The translations under genes were made by a program, and so were the position numbers. Shown piece by piece: positions 47,101 through 58,513 of a stretch of 64,000 nucleotides of DNA. Each line of letters starts with the position of its first letter. The stretch's first letter is position 1. The DNA is from Poa pratensis (lineage: Eukaryota; Streptophyta; Magnoliopsida; Poales; Poaceae). The stretch is from NCBI GenBank assembly GCA_947311845.1, contig CAMZMU010000111.1, forward strand, positions 15,699,362 to 15,763,361, written 5' to 3'. The notes under the pieces are model-generated. The model ran no database searches. It saw only the letters and a program-made list of their open reading frames with translations, and was not told the DNA's origin.

Positions 47101-48723
47101 TGGGTGCGGGCACAGTGAACCGTAGCCATGCAAGGATTTCATGCCAGGTTTGGCGTGTGAAGGGGCACTCCATCATCAGGTGATGAATGCTCTCTGGAAC
47201 CTGGTCGCAGAGCGGGCAGCGAGGTGGGTGCTGCAGGCCGCGACGCGCTAGCCTGTCCGCCGTCCAGCATCGGTCCTGGTCCGCGAGCCAGTGGAAGAAT
47301 TTGACTCGGGGAGGCGCCCAGTTCTTCCAGATCAATTTCCAAGAGAAGCTGGTCATTGATCCTTGGAAGGTCGCATCGTAGCAGAATTTGACAGTGTATT
47401 GGCCGCTAGCAGTCCACCGCCAAATTAGCTTGTCAGGCTCGTCTGTGAGTTGCGTGTGCTCGAAAATTTGCCAAAGCATTAGGTATTGGCCAATTTCGTC
47501 AAGCCCCAGCACAGATATGTACATTTGCATGTAATCTCTTTTTTATTCTTTCTACTTTTATCCCAAGGTAACTGCGATAATTAATAGGCATTTTGTGTCT
47601 TGCAGGATGATGTAAGTTACAAGATAATGTTTAGAGCTTTCTGTCCTCCACAAGCAGTTAAACACAACCCGTGTTTGGACTATATCAAATGCGTTATTTT
47701 CCCCTGCTTAGGAAAATTTGAAGTGATCCAGGAGAGAAATGGTCATCAGAAGTAAATTCCGTTGAACTTGACTAGCAAAGTCACACTTTTATCTGTTCCT
47801 TATGACAATTAGTATATATTCTCGAGTAAAAGTTGGCATTAAATTATATAAAATCAGATAAATTAGTTTGGTGCCGTCATAAAGATGTACAAAACGGGAA
47901 ATACCATCCAATTAAAGTTTACGACTGGCAAGTGGGCCATGAGGCCACATGTCAGTGATTCGTGGATGGTATTTTCCAGTTGGAGTTTATCTTTGCGATG
48001 GTACAGAGGAAGCCACCCCTAAATTATACCCAACCAATTTAGTATATGATGCATTTTGTGTGCTGATAAACTTTTTCTATATGTAGGATATTCACAAACA
48101 TGGAAATGCTAATAGCTGATTATAAACGTGGTACTCTGCATGCTGCTGACATGAAATTGGCCCTTGTAAAGGCAATAAACAAAATATTGCAGGTACTTTT
48201 TCTTCTTCATCTCTCTGCTAAATACCCTTATGATTATCCAGTAACTTTTCTGACTAATCAACTGCTAGTCTGGTTTATATGATCGTGTCCTAATTATGTT
48301 GTTCTGGGTTTGATTAATCCAACATTTTGGTATGAGTTTTAAACTATGAACCAGGCACGACTGACTGAAACAATTTGATTTACTCGGGTCAGCGAGAGAT
48401 TGCAATGGACATGAAAACTGAATGTTGTGTTGTCCTAAAGCAAGGCTTGGGTTTTGTTTACCTGAGTTTGGCTTATAATGTTTGGACTTAACTCTCATGG
48501 ATTTGGATTTTGTTGTTTCAACTTTCAACCCGTTGTGTAGTTCCATAGCCTGTATATCTGAAGCTGGGTACTTGCTATAGACAAAAACGTCACTCAAATC
48601 TCGAGCTTCTCCATTCTGTCTTCTTGTTTCTGGGTCAAGGAAAACTGCATTTCCATCACAAAGTATGTATCAAGAAAATGTTATCTTATCTTCTGATTGC
48701 AGGAACACTATTTGAGGAGCTAA
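44188..48723 (+). pseudogene. Tyrosyl-tRNA synthetase pseudogene (cytosolic type)
   Basis: Exons with consensus borders unless noted: 44188-44297 (ATG 44260), 44386-44544, 44712-44995, 45076-45172, 45772-45877, 46239-46321, 47606-47751, 48087-48192, 48703-48723. They read like plant class-I TyrRS: ILIADWFAPMSYKIGSDLNK, KIQTIACYNIEVWKAAGMDL, MDQRAV, AFCPPQAVKHNPCLDYIKC, ADYKRGTLHAADMKLALVKA. The enzyme joins tyrosine to its tRNA. Breaks: one base missing in the second exon near 44432, so codons fit only from the ATG at 44434; the DGFEPSG-type substrate loop is VWVVPSP; the exon at 45772 ends in GG where GT is needed (45878); KMSKS is replaced by AAERLDP. The C-terminus ends after EHYLRS. Remaining phases fit. 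Confidence 0.87.
46739..47509 (-). mobile_element. 5'-truncated LINE in a TyrRS intron, antisense
   Basis: A 17-bp target duplication, CACAGATATGTACATTT, flanks it at 46722-46738 and 47510-47526. The minus strand encodes the end of a LINE polyprotein (from the insert's 5' edge to a stop at 46844), including a zinc-binding reverse-transcriptase domain: FFHWLADQDRCWTADRLARR, CPLCDQVPESIHHLMMECPF, then TPWMVWKHRNDCVFEG. The endonuclease and RT core are missing. Its 3' tail is followed on the plus strand by a short T run. It lies in the intron 46322-47605 and could not itself inactivate the gene by coding disruption. Confidence 0.92.
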
Positions 48724-50042
48724 AGGAAGAAGATTTAGGAGTAACATGGTAATCAGAGAACCCTGCAACTGAAATCTATGTTAACGATGAAGAATACTGT
48801 CCTGGCAAGTAGGGCTGAATATGGAGCAGAAACAGACATACCTGCTATAGATGCTAATCATACTTCATTCTGTATGTTGTTAGCGGGAGCAAAAACGAAT
48901 ATGGAAACTTCAAAAACACATAAAAAAGCGGATTGTGCCACAACTATAAAAGAGTGCACGAGGAGAGGTATGGATATGGAGGCGAATGTTTGTCGAAAAA
49001 AAAGGGTTGGTGTCTGTGCATGGTCTCTTTTTTTCCTTTCATTCTACGCAGGCAGTTGCAAAATGCCTTCTCATATTGGCGTGCAAACATCGATTTGTCG
49101 TGGCCAACTAGCCTCTATAGTCCGTTACTACAGTACTGTAGTAAAGAAAAACTTGGTCTATAGATATCTGTGAGGAAAATATAATTGTTGTTCTTGATAA
49201 AGCAGAGACAAGGGACTACCTGGTTTGTTTATTTTAGGGGAGATTACATAGTTTGTTTATCGGTCTGAGAAAACAAAATAATCAATTGCTTCATCCGGTC
49301 ATGCATGGGCTCTTTGCGCCCGTATGTGTGCAGCGGGGTTTGCAGGGTGATTATTATTTGAAGGTATATAGTTCTCTCTGGTGGCAACTGGCAAGACTTT
49401 GCTGGTCGCAATAAAGTAATTTTGTACACTTCAATGCCTGTATAGATCCAGTCGATAGATGTCCAGAACACGGGATATGAATCCGGAGTCTTTGTCTTCT
49501 CCGTGAGAATGTGTGACTCAAATATAGACTTGGACTTGAACACAAAAATCTGACTACTGACCTACCCGCGCACAAATTTTTCCACGGCTGACATCAGATT
49601 AGCTGAGCTCATTATTATACATCTCTCAAGGAATACCTACCCAACCAAATTAGTACAGTAACCACTATATTTCTGTTTACCACATGACTTTACCAATTAA
49701 ACGCTCATTAGGATATAACTCGCATTTTGAAGTAAAAGATTTTCTACTCTCCAAAAGAAATAGTACATCTATTTACTTTATATCCTGCATGTGGCAGTGC
49801 TAATTAATGCATGCATGATTTTCGTCTATTTACTTTCAGTTTCTCCTCTTTTTATCTTTTTAATGGATCGCATAATGCGTTTCTTTGATCTCTTTCGTCT
49901 TTTCGGCCTAGGAAAATTACTAAATTAACCAAGCTACAGTGTTGTTCCGGCCGTGTTCCCAGGGCAATCAACCTTGAGCATATAATGGTATCCTTCTCGA
50001 TCCGCTGATGTCTTGTCCCGGTCTATCCGTGTTTGCTTGAAA
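48724..50042. other. TyrRS 3' flank and distal SP5 upstream DNA
   Basis: A 131-codon frame at 48778-49173 begins with an ATG-less start and has no recognised domain; I do not call it. 49440-49620 resembles 25900-26110 and 63130-63330. Confidence 0.5.
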
Positions 50043-50080
50043 CAATGCTCACGGCAGAGAAGCGACCGAAAGCTATACAT
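50043..50080 (+). promoter_or_regulatory. Distal conserved block, SP5
   Basis: CAATGCTCACGGCAGAGAAG then GCGACCGAAAGCTATACATG. Related to 33306-33343 and 58471-58513. Confidence 0.55.
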
Positions 50081-50244
50081 GGACTGTCTTAGAAGAATCT
50101 GTACTACTCTCTTTAACTGAACTAGCTATAGTTGTTTCAAGGTCGTGAGAGTATATATGCACGATATGCCTGCATTAAGTTGGTAGTACTAGAAGTCTAG
50201 AAACCGCGTGCATGTTGCAAGTTTGAATAAGCGCTTGTCAAGTT

Positions 50245-50282
50245 AACCGGCAGGTCACACACGTAAAACCCAGGGAACTTCC
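50245..50282 (+). promoter_or_regulatory. Shared upstream block, SP5
   Basis: AACCGGCAGGTCACACACGT then AAAACC and GGGAACTTCC, preceded by CTTGTCAA; 49 bp before the TATA box, more than in its relatives. Confidence 0.6.
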
Positions 50283-50330
50283 GTAGCTACTCTTGCCATG
50301 CATGAGCATGACTTGAGCTTCTTCCTCCAT

Positions 50331-50338
50331 TATAAATA
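50331..50338 (+). promoter_or_regulatory. TATA box of SP5
   Basis: TATAAATA, 172 bp before the ATG. Confidence 0.68.
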
Positions 50339-50502
50339 AACGACCAAAGATTCGAGCATAACCCTCACAGCATACACAGCACGGCCTGCACAGGAACACG
50401 ATAGCATAGCTAGAGCTTGTCTGGTCGATCAAGAGAATTCAAAAGAGAGACAACACTGCTATTTAATTAGAAATTTAGTATCGGCGTATTATTTACGACC
50501 GC

Positions 50503-50805
50503 ATGTCGAGGATGGTCGAGAAGGTTTTTCTGATCATGCTTTTGGTTCTCGTGGCTATTTCCGGCTCATGGACCCGGGCCGCAGCAAGGCCGGTGCAAGG
50601 TGATGAGTTGTACGTCAAGGAACTCTCCTCTGGAGGTTTCGTCGGCATTATGCCGACGTCACCATCGTCAAAATGGCGAGGCCACATGCTTCCACTGTTC
50701 GAGGAGAAGAAGGGGGCAGGCTCATCGTCGTGCGAAGTCGGAAGTACCAATGATCCTAACAACCATTGTCCTCCCCATCATAAGGACGAATACACACTGG
50801 CCTAG
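50503..50805 (+). CDS. SP5: secreted two-cysteine peptide precursor, extended tail
   Basis: 100 residues, one exon, the longest member. MSRMVEKVFLIMLLVLVAIS plus GSWTRAA is a signal peptide. ARPVQGDELYVKELSSGGF follows, then KWRGHMLPLFEEKKG and a tail SSSCEVGSTNDPNNHCPP with two cysteines eleven residues apart. Unlike the others it has about nine residues (HHKDEYTLA) after CPP. The Asn-Asp-Pro-Asn-Asn core is the fullest form in the cluster. Just upstream, the promoter block and TATA box are present. Role unknown; extracellular signal peptide inferred. Downstream, 500 bp separate it from copy B of the duplication. Confidence 0.78.
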   Translation: MSRMVEKVFLIMLLVLVAISGSWTRAAARPVQGDELYVKELSSGGFVGIMPTSPSSKWRGHMLPLFEEKKGAGSSSCEVGSTNDPNNHCPPHHKDEYTLA

Positions 50806-51308
50806 TGGTGACGAGACATTGAACAGCGAATTCTCGTGTCTACTTGTCTGGCTTGCATGGAGCCAAATATATCTTCGATTAGGGTTCAAGAGTTTCGTTT
50901 GTTAATTCCTTATACATCGTGAATGTTTCCTTTAATTTTAGTTGGAGTTGTTTGAGATAGTTAAGGCAATGTAAAGATAATAAATTGTACTACGTAGTGG
51001 CTGTCGCACTGGTGTGTTAGGGTGAGGCATCTCCCTCTCTCTTCTACATGCATAACTCTACAGAGTCTAGGGCTTTCTCGTTTCAAGGTGCTAGATCCTT
51101 TTGTCTTGCTCTCTTTGTAAGTTTGAATATATGTGTGGATTATAGATCCCCACATGGATTCATTAATGATGACTAAATATAGAAATCGATTCATGTAGTT
51201 GAATAATATGATGAATTATTATGTGCGGAACGGAGAGTTAGATGAATTGACTTGTAATTTTGCATTGTATTAATGTTAAAACAAAAATGGAGAAATTGTA
51301 TCTTTGTT
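50806..51308. other. SP5 3' flank, no gene seen
   Basis: AT-rich 3' flank; no supported gene. It ends where copy B of the duplication starts, at GTTTAAAA of a MULE end. Confidence 0.5.
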
Positions 51309-51724
51309 TAAAAACCGGTGAGGCTGTCGGTTCAGGTTTTTACCGGTCGGACCGCTGGTTCATCGGTTCACTATCCGGTCTTTTATGATATAAAGTAATA
51401 TATATTTTTTTATAAATGCTGCAATAAATAAAGAAATATATGTAAAAAATATTTCAAACATGCAATTTTACAGAATAATAATATAAAAAGTAGTCAACGA
51501 ACATCAACTTGTCAAAACTTTGCAAGTCTGAGACTCTCGGCCGCAAGCCAACAAGTGAGCAACAGCCATATTCAAAGAAAAAAAGAAAACAATAGCCAAT
51601 GAGCCAAATAAATAACGCGCATGTATGCATATGCAGGCAGCTCAAACCGGCAAAAGCCGTTAGCTATCCTGTAGCTGTAGTAAATTTTTGGTTACGTACT
51701 AATATTATATATGCACGTATCTAT

Positions 51725-51977
51725 GAGGAGGTCGTTTTGGCTCCCGGGTGCACATGCACACGGTTTTAGATCTGAAATTCTATTTTCAGATCTGAGATTT
51801 GTCATTTTTGCACAGGGCGCATACGATGTCGACTCGTCGCCAAATTTTACACGATGGTGGGTGACATGCTCAGGTACGTGCATGATTTTTTTCGAAATTT
51901 TTCGACATGTTTTGAATTTTCAAAAAAAAATTACAAAACCGGGTGCATGTGCACCCGGGTGCAGAAGTGAGTTTCAC
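51725..51977. mobile_element. MULE-type MITE, only in copy B
   Basis: 9-bp duplication CGTATCTAT at 51716-51724 and 51978-51986; copy A has this sequence once (about 18013-18021). Ends contain CCCGGGTGCACATGCAC in inverted form. 253 bp, non-coding. Same end style (CCCGGG plus a CAT palindrome) as 26222-26629. Confidence 0.88.
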
Positions 51978-52121
51978 CGTATCTATGTTCTTGCATGAAG
52001 CAGCATCAGGTCAACTGGTTAAAGCAGTAGCTCCACCACACGTCCGCGCGTGAGGTGCTGTGTTCGATCACCGCCCCAGTCAAATAAATTTTGTCAACGC
52101 ACAGCCCACTGAACCAGTTTT

Positions 52122-52389
52122 ACCGCCAAAACCGGCGGTTTGACCGGTTTATTCCGGTCCGCTGGCGGGGATGGTCCAGTGCGCCTAATGAACCGGCGCG
52201 GGCTCTGGTTCTGGTTTTTTCCAGTTGAACCGGCGGTCCGGTCGGATGGCCGGTTCTACCGCCAAAACCGGCGGTTTGACCGGTTTATTCCGGTCCGCTG
52301 GCGGGGATGGTCCAGTGCGCCTAATGAACCGGCGCAGGCTCTGGTTCCGGTTTTTTCCAGTTGAACCGGCGGTCCGGTCCGGTTTTTAA
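52122..52389. repeat. 136-bp tandem duplication in the MULE, copy B
   Basis: Two copies starting ACCGCCAAAACCGGCGG at 52122 and 52258. Copy A has one such unit (about 18174-18308). Confidence 0.85.
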
Positions 52390-52780
52390 AACTATACTTT
52401 CAACCCCTGGTTGGTGTGATAGTGTCAGCAGTCTAGTACGGCCGAGTGTACCATGCATGTACTTGTCTGCCGGCTTATATGACTCTTTAAATTCAATGTA
52501 ATACCTTCAATAAGGTAACGACGTCAAAACATCATCATTGCCAGGTATGACAGACGATGGTCAGAAACTGAAGTAGCACCACCAATACTCAATTGTGATG
52601 TTGTTTCACATCCTCTTGACCATCAACTTCATGCCTAGCTTTCAGCCTTAACAATGACAAACACATACATACGCTCATACTCATGTATGTGTCGTGTCCC
52701 ACGCCACTCGACAACCAATATGCATAAGCCTCATTCGAGAGAACCATGGAACATGAAATCTCAGAACATCTTCACACAGA

Positions 52781-53005
52781 ATGTTGGGCCTTCCAACCAA
52801 TAATGACATGCAAAGTTCTCACGTGATCAACTCCGGTCATGCATTGTTACTTGGGGACATTGACTATATGTGTCTATGGAGCACAGTCGTCCCTATGGAA
52901 GATCCACGATTTCTAACTGTCGGTCTTTCATCGTATGTGGTCTTTAAAAAGCATCTCTTCTCAAAACCTCAAAACAAAATGCGAAGAGTGAGAATCCAAT
53001 TCTAA
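52781..53005 (+). CDS. 74-codon ORF, copy B of 18649-18873
   Basis: Same frame as in copy A with about two residue changes. Function unknown; may not be a gene. Confidence 0.25.
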   Translation: MLGLPTNNDMQSSHVINSGHALLLGDIDYMCLWSTVVPMEDPRFLTVGLSSYVVFKKHLFSKPQNKMRRVRIQF

Positions 53006-53859
53006 GGATTTGATCTTGTGGTTAGCTAGATGGGATTTTTCTTATTATTTTTGCGAGAGTCATCTGGTGGTGGGAAACCTTGTAGCATTTGATTTCTCGC
53101 AATATCAATGAGATTTGGGAATCCTAATAAAAAACTAAACTAATGCACGAGTTATATTGGGATATATGTACAACTAAATAAAACATTTAAATTATCATTT
53201 TTCACATACCATCCTCTAATATTCTGTAACTTATTTGCATACTAGTCATATTTGTTGTATCTTAGTTAATCTTTTCCTACTTTTCATTAGCACCCAATTT
53301 TTTTGTTTGAGAAGTCATAATTAAAAATATCATTTTCCATATCCTTATTTGCTTATTAAACACACTAGTTATACGTTTGTTCGAGTTAATGCACAGGCAT
53401 TGCAAAAAATCAAACAATGACCAATACATAGACTTGATGCTTTAACAATCACTACTGGAAAATCTATCTTTCCGTGAGGGCAGGTGTTTGCCGTGCGTCA
53501 AAAGTTGCGGAACACGGCAAAGAAAGACTTTGCCGAGTGGCGGCAAAGAAAAAACACACGGCAAAGGCAAAACACTCGGCAAAGAAAAAACACATGGCAA
53601 AGGCACGGGAAAACACACGGCAAAGAAAACCACACGGCAAAGTCACCAGAAAACACACGGCAAATACAACCACACAGCAAAGTCACAGGAAAACACACAG
53701 CAAAGACAACCACAAGGGAAACACATAGCATCTTTGTCGTGTGTTTGCACACGGCAAAGTATATTAGGAATTATACCATATTTGCTGGATAATCTAGATT
53801 TCACACAATTTATACCATAATGGTGCAAAATGGCACCCATCTAGATTTCACATAAATTA

Positions 53860-56620
53860 TACCATATTTGTTGGATAATCTAGAAATATTAGGAATTTTC
53901 TCGCCTAATTTCGTCTATTTAAATGACTTTATGCCAATTTTTCGAAAGTAATTCAAATTTGAACTACAAGTGTGTGATAGTTTGCTCTGAAAATTTTACA
54001 AAAATCATTCTAAGGTACACAAGTAGTGGTTATATCACAAAACCGTCGATGGTTTTGAAAAATTCGACCCCTTTCGACGAATAGCCATGGTGGCCATTTT
54101 GGCCATTTTTTCGAAAAAATCAAATAAAGTGAAAAAATAACCAAAAAAAGAAATCGTTTGGCATGGAGTGCTTTTATGTGTAGTAGTTGATTGCAAAAAT
54201 AATAAACTTGAGTTTTGACAAAGTTTCCAATAAACTTATTCACAGAAAGATCAATTATCTACAAACATGTTTAAGTTTCGAGTCAAATGACCTAGATATG
54301 ATCATTCTCGTGACATAGTTTGTTATAATATGCTCATATTTGACACATAGGTGTATCATGGTATGGCAAACAATGTTGCAGAACTGAGTTTTTTCAAATT
54401 ATGTTTATAAATATCATTTTTTTTATTTTTTAAGTGTCAAAAATGACATTTTTGTGAAGCAAGTACAAAAATATGGTGCAAAATGGAACCCATCTAGATT
54501 TCACACAAAGTAGACCATATTTTATGGATAATCCAGAAATATTTGGATTTTTTAAGGTTTTTTACCTAATTTCGCCTATTTAAATGACTTTATGCCGATT
54601 TTCCGAAATTAATTCAAATTTGAACTACAAGTGTGTGATAGTTTGCTCTGAATTTTTTTCAAAAATCATTTCAAGCTACACAAGTAGTGATTATATCACA
54701 GAACCGTCGATGGTTTTGAAAAATTCGACCCCTTTCGGCAAATAGCCATGGTGGCCATTTTGACCCTTTTTTCAAAAAAATCAAATAAAGTGAAAAATTA
54801 GTCAAAAAATGAAATTCTTTGACATGGAACCCTTTTATGTGTAGTAGTTGATAGTAAAAATAATAAACTTGATTTTTGACAAAATTTTCAAAAGAATGCT
54901 TCACAAAAAGATCTATCGTCTATAAACATGTATAGGTTTCAAGCCAAACGACCAAGATATAACCACTTTCATGGCATAGTTTGTGATAAAGTCTCCATAT
55001 TTGACACATAGGTGTGTTTTGGTATGGGCAACAATGTTGCCGAACTGAGTTTTTTCAAATTATTTGTATAAATATCATTTTTCATTTTCTAAGTGTCGAA
55101 AATGACTTTTTTTGTGAAGCAATTACAAAAAAATATGGTGCAAAATGGAACACATCTAGATTTCACACAAAGTAGACCATATTTTATGGATAATCCAGAA
55201 ATATTTGGAATTTTTTAAGGTTTCTGCCTAATTTCGCCTATTTAAAAGACTTTATGCCGATTTTCCGAAAGTAATTCAAATTTGAACTACAAGTGTGTGA
55301 TAGTTTGCTCTGAATTTTTTTCAAAAATCATTTTAAGCTACACAAGTAGTGATTACATCAAAGAACCGTCGATGGTTTTGAAAAATTCGACCCCTTTCAA
55401 CGAATAGCCATGGTGGCCATTTTGACCTTTTTTTCAAAAAAATCAAATAAAGTGAAAAATTAGTCAAAAAATGAAATCCTTTGACATGAACCCTTTTATG
55501 TGTAGTAGTTGATAGCAAAAATAATAAACTTGATTTTTGACAAAATTTTCAAAATAATGCTTCACAAAAAGGTCCATCGTCTATAAGATGTCAGCACTCG
55601 AACGGACGGCACGGCTGGGGACGGGCCGGTGGACGCACCCGGGGTTTAGTCCCACCTCGCTAGTTGAGGGAGGCCGACACCAGCTTATATAGCTGGGCAA
55701 ACCTCTCCCTTCAGGCCGGTCTTTTGGGATGAGAGAGGCCTTGGGCCTCCAAATACACTGGTCGAGCGTGGGCTGGCCTTTGGGCCGCTAACATCTGGTA
55801 TCAGAGCCAGCGTGCGCGTCGCTATTAGGTGTGTGACAGTCGCCTTCGCTCCTGTTTAGGGGGATGGGATGTCAGCACTCGAACGGACGGCACGGCTGGG
55901 GACGGGCCGGTGGACGCACCCGGGGTTTAGTCCCACCTCGCCAGTTGAGGGAGGCCGACACCAGCTTATATAGCTGGGCAAACCTCTCCCTTCAGGCCGG
56001 TCTTTGGGATGAGAGAGGCCTTGGGCCTCCAAATACACATGTATAGGTTTCAAGCCAAACGACCAAGATATAACCACTTCCATGGCATAGTTTGTGATAA
56101 AATCCCCATATTTGACACATAGGTGTGTTTTGGTATGGGCAACAATGTTGCCGAACTGAGTTTTTTCAAATTATTTGTATAAATATCATTTTTCATTTTC
56201 TAAGTGCCGAAAATGACTTTTTTTGTGAAGCAAGTACAAAAAATATGGTGCAAAATGGAACCCATCTAGATTTCACACAAAGTAGACCATATTTTATGGA
56301 TAATCCAGAAATATTTGGAGTTTTTTCGCTTTCTACCTTATTTCGCATATTTTTATGACTCTATGCCGATTTTTCGAAAGTAATTCAAATTTGAACTACA
56401 AGCGTGTGATAGTTTGCTCCAAAAAAATTCAAAAAATCATTTTAAGATACACAAGTAGGGATTACATCACAGAATCATCGATATTTTTGAAAAATTCCAC
56501 CCCTTTCAATGAATAGCCATCCTGCCCATTTTGGCCAATTTTTCAAAAACCTCAAATAAAGTGAAGAAAACCTAAAAAAAAGAGATATTTTGGCATATAT
56601 GAAGTCCTTTTATGTGTACT
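53860..56620. repeat. ~660-bp tandem repeats in CACTA copy B
   Basis: GTCGATGGTTTTGAAAAATT at about 54043, 54704 and 55365 (661 bp apart), and a degenerate unit after the TRIM at about 56477. Confidence 0.85.
55589..56038 (+). mobile_element. TRIM retrotransposon, 3' LTR truncated
   Basis: LTR TGTCAGCACTCG...CTAACA (55589-55793, 205 bp) is followed by a tRNA-Met primer site TGGTATCAGAGCC at 55796-55808, an interior of only 76 bp, a purine tract TAGGGGGATGGGA ending at 55869 and a second LTR from 55870. That LTR matches the first until 56038, then joins CACTA sequence (ATGTATAGG), so about 36 bp of its end and any target duplication are missing. No coding. TRIMs depend on enzymes from other elements. 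Absent from CACTA copy A. Confidence 0.9.
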
Positions 56621-56982
56621 GCCGATTATTGAAATAAATAATGAAACAAACAAAGAATATAACCAAAACAATGAAGTAAAGAAACAAATAAAATAAGAAA
56701 GAAAAAACAAACACACTTTGCCGTGTGCCAAATTTGCCGTGTGCCAAATGGTAGCACATGGCAAAGAATCGCGGTATACTGATTGGCTGAGATCATTTTC
56801 ACGCGGATCACTGTCCTGGATCGTCAGATCCAGCAGGATCCAACGGCCCAATCTCTCCCCCACCCAAACCAGCCTTATCTTCATATTCTCCCTCTTTTTT
56901 TTCTTTTTCCCTTTATCTGCTCGATCCACTCATTCTGGATCCAGTTTCTCTCTCTTCGTTACTTCTTTGCTTTTCTCTGTGC

Positions 56983-57627
56983 AGGTCCGTGGTGCTCGCC
57001 GCCGTTCTCCTGTGTTCACCGAGCCGCCTCGGGTGGCCGTCCCCTCCGCGAGAGGCCCGAGCTGCAGCGCCGGAGCCCCACTCCGCGAGACGCCCGAGCT
57101 TCAGCTCCATCCCGGCCGCCTCCTTCGCGAGGCATCGCCTGGTTGCTCCGTGCCAGCGTCCTCTGCTCGCCTCGTTCCGGGAGGCGGACGCCGACGACCG
57201 CGAGCTGCAGCGCCGGAGCCGCCACACTCTCCATGCCGTCTCCCACGCCGAAGACCACGGGCCGCCGCGCCCTCGTCGCCGTCTTCCGCGTCGACCGCGC
57301 CAACGACGCCCTCGACCTTACCGACCTCGAACGGACGCACGCTGGGCCGCCGTGCAGGCCGACGCCCTGGCTCGAACCACCTCGCCAGGAGCACGCCGCC
57401 GTCCTCGCGCGCGTCGATCCTGCACACGCAAGACACGATATACAAGGAGCACGGCGTCCCCGAGGAGTTCACCGCGCGACTCGCCGGCGACCTGCGCGCG
57501 AACTCGACGCCTCCACCGGTGTCCCCGCTTGCCCGCCGCTCTCCACGAACCCGCCACCCCTAGGCCCGCTCTGCCTCGCCGCGGCGGCGCCCAGCCCCGC
57601 GAGCACACAGCACCGTCGGCGGCGGTG
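56983..57627 (+). other. GC-rich CACTA block, copy B
   Basis: Counterpart of 22320-22975, diverged by several substitutions and small indels that shift frames; not a maintained coding sequence. Confidence 0.4.
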
Positions 57628-58470
57628 ATTTTTTTAATCCTGTTTGCCGGGTGGAGCAAAAAGCACACGGCAAAGATGGTGAAAAAACACACGGTAAACT
57701 GCTTTACTTTGTTGTGTGGTGGAAAAAACACACGCGAATGCTTTGCCGTGTATTTTCTGAAAAACACACGGCAAAGAGCCTTTGCCGACGCGAGTTGTGC
57801 CGTGAGAGCTTTGCCGTGTTGTTCCGCACGGCAAATTCTTTGCCGGGTTTCGCAAAGCCTTTGCCGTGCGGATTCGTCGCACGGCAAAGAAGTGATTTCC
57901 GGTAGTGAATATTCATGGTAAGAATATACATTTAAAAGTCAAAAGAAAAAGGTTCATGCATGTTCAACTAATGTTACCCGAACGTTCTTTTCACATGTAG
58001 TGTAGCTAAGTAAATTAAGAAACTCAGCTTCCTCTTCAATTTCCACCCCGGCATGCTGCAATTAATGCTGGTTCGAGCTTTCCATAGAATTTTCGGCGAC
58101 ATTTTACCGCGGCATCTTCTTTCTCCCAAATAATTGCTTCTTTCTCATGGATCGCATGCAATGATAGTAGCACATTACGCGTAAGGTTTCTCAGAACTTT
58201 CTTCTCTTGAACGCAGGAAAACTATTTCACAAGGCTACAGTAAGTGTGCACCAGCCGGCCGTGCGTGCTCCCTAACTCCCTAAGCAATCAACCATAAGCA
58301 TATATCGGTAGATATTGTTCTACTGATCTACTCTCCGTCATTTTCTCCGGGTCTTTTTTTTTCTCTGTTTGCTTGAATTCATGCGCCCGCGTTCCGGAAA
58401 CTTTCAGTTCGTCTTCCGTGCATAACGGTGTTCCAGTTTTCCCTGCATACCATGACTTGGTGAGATGGGT

Positions 58471-58513
58471 ACGATGCTCACGGCAGAGACGAAGCCACCG
58501 AAAGCAACATCTT
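58471..58513 (+). promoter_or_regulatory. Distal conserved block, SP6
   Basis: ACGATGCTCACGGCAGAGAC then CCACCGAAAGCAACATCTT. Shared with SP4 and SP5; the copy-A equivalent upstream of SP3 is deleted. Confidence 0.55.

Larger units (their letters stand above)
51309..52396. mobile_element. MULE-like element, copy B, left end damaged
   Basis: Same element as 17582-18315. The right end and CTTTCAACC flank (52397-52405) are kept, but the left inverted repeat is reduced to GTTTAAAA directly joined to ACCGGTGAGG, and the left CTTTCAACC flank is missing. The tRNA-like block is at about 52001-52075. Confidence 0.85.
53450..57907. mobile_element. CACTA transposon, copy B
   Basis: Same insertion and AAT duplication (53447-53449, 57908-57910) as 19318-23261. 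Left end CACTACTGGAAA has one change; right end TTTCCGGTAGTG. Left subterminal motif array is longer than in copy A (53490-53760). It is enlarged by a TRIM at 55589. Confidence 0.95.

Noticed and set aside
44434..48723. A working TyrRS starting at 44434
   Set aside because: The active-site motifs are lost and a splice donor is GG, so the spliced frame would break.
48778..49173. 131-codon frame after the TyrRS pseudogene
   Set aside because: Lacks an ATG start, a domain or codon bias; probably chance.
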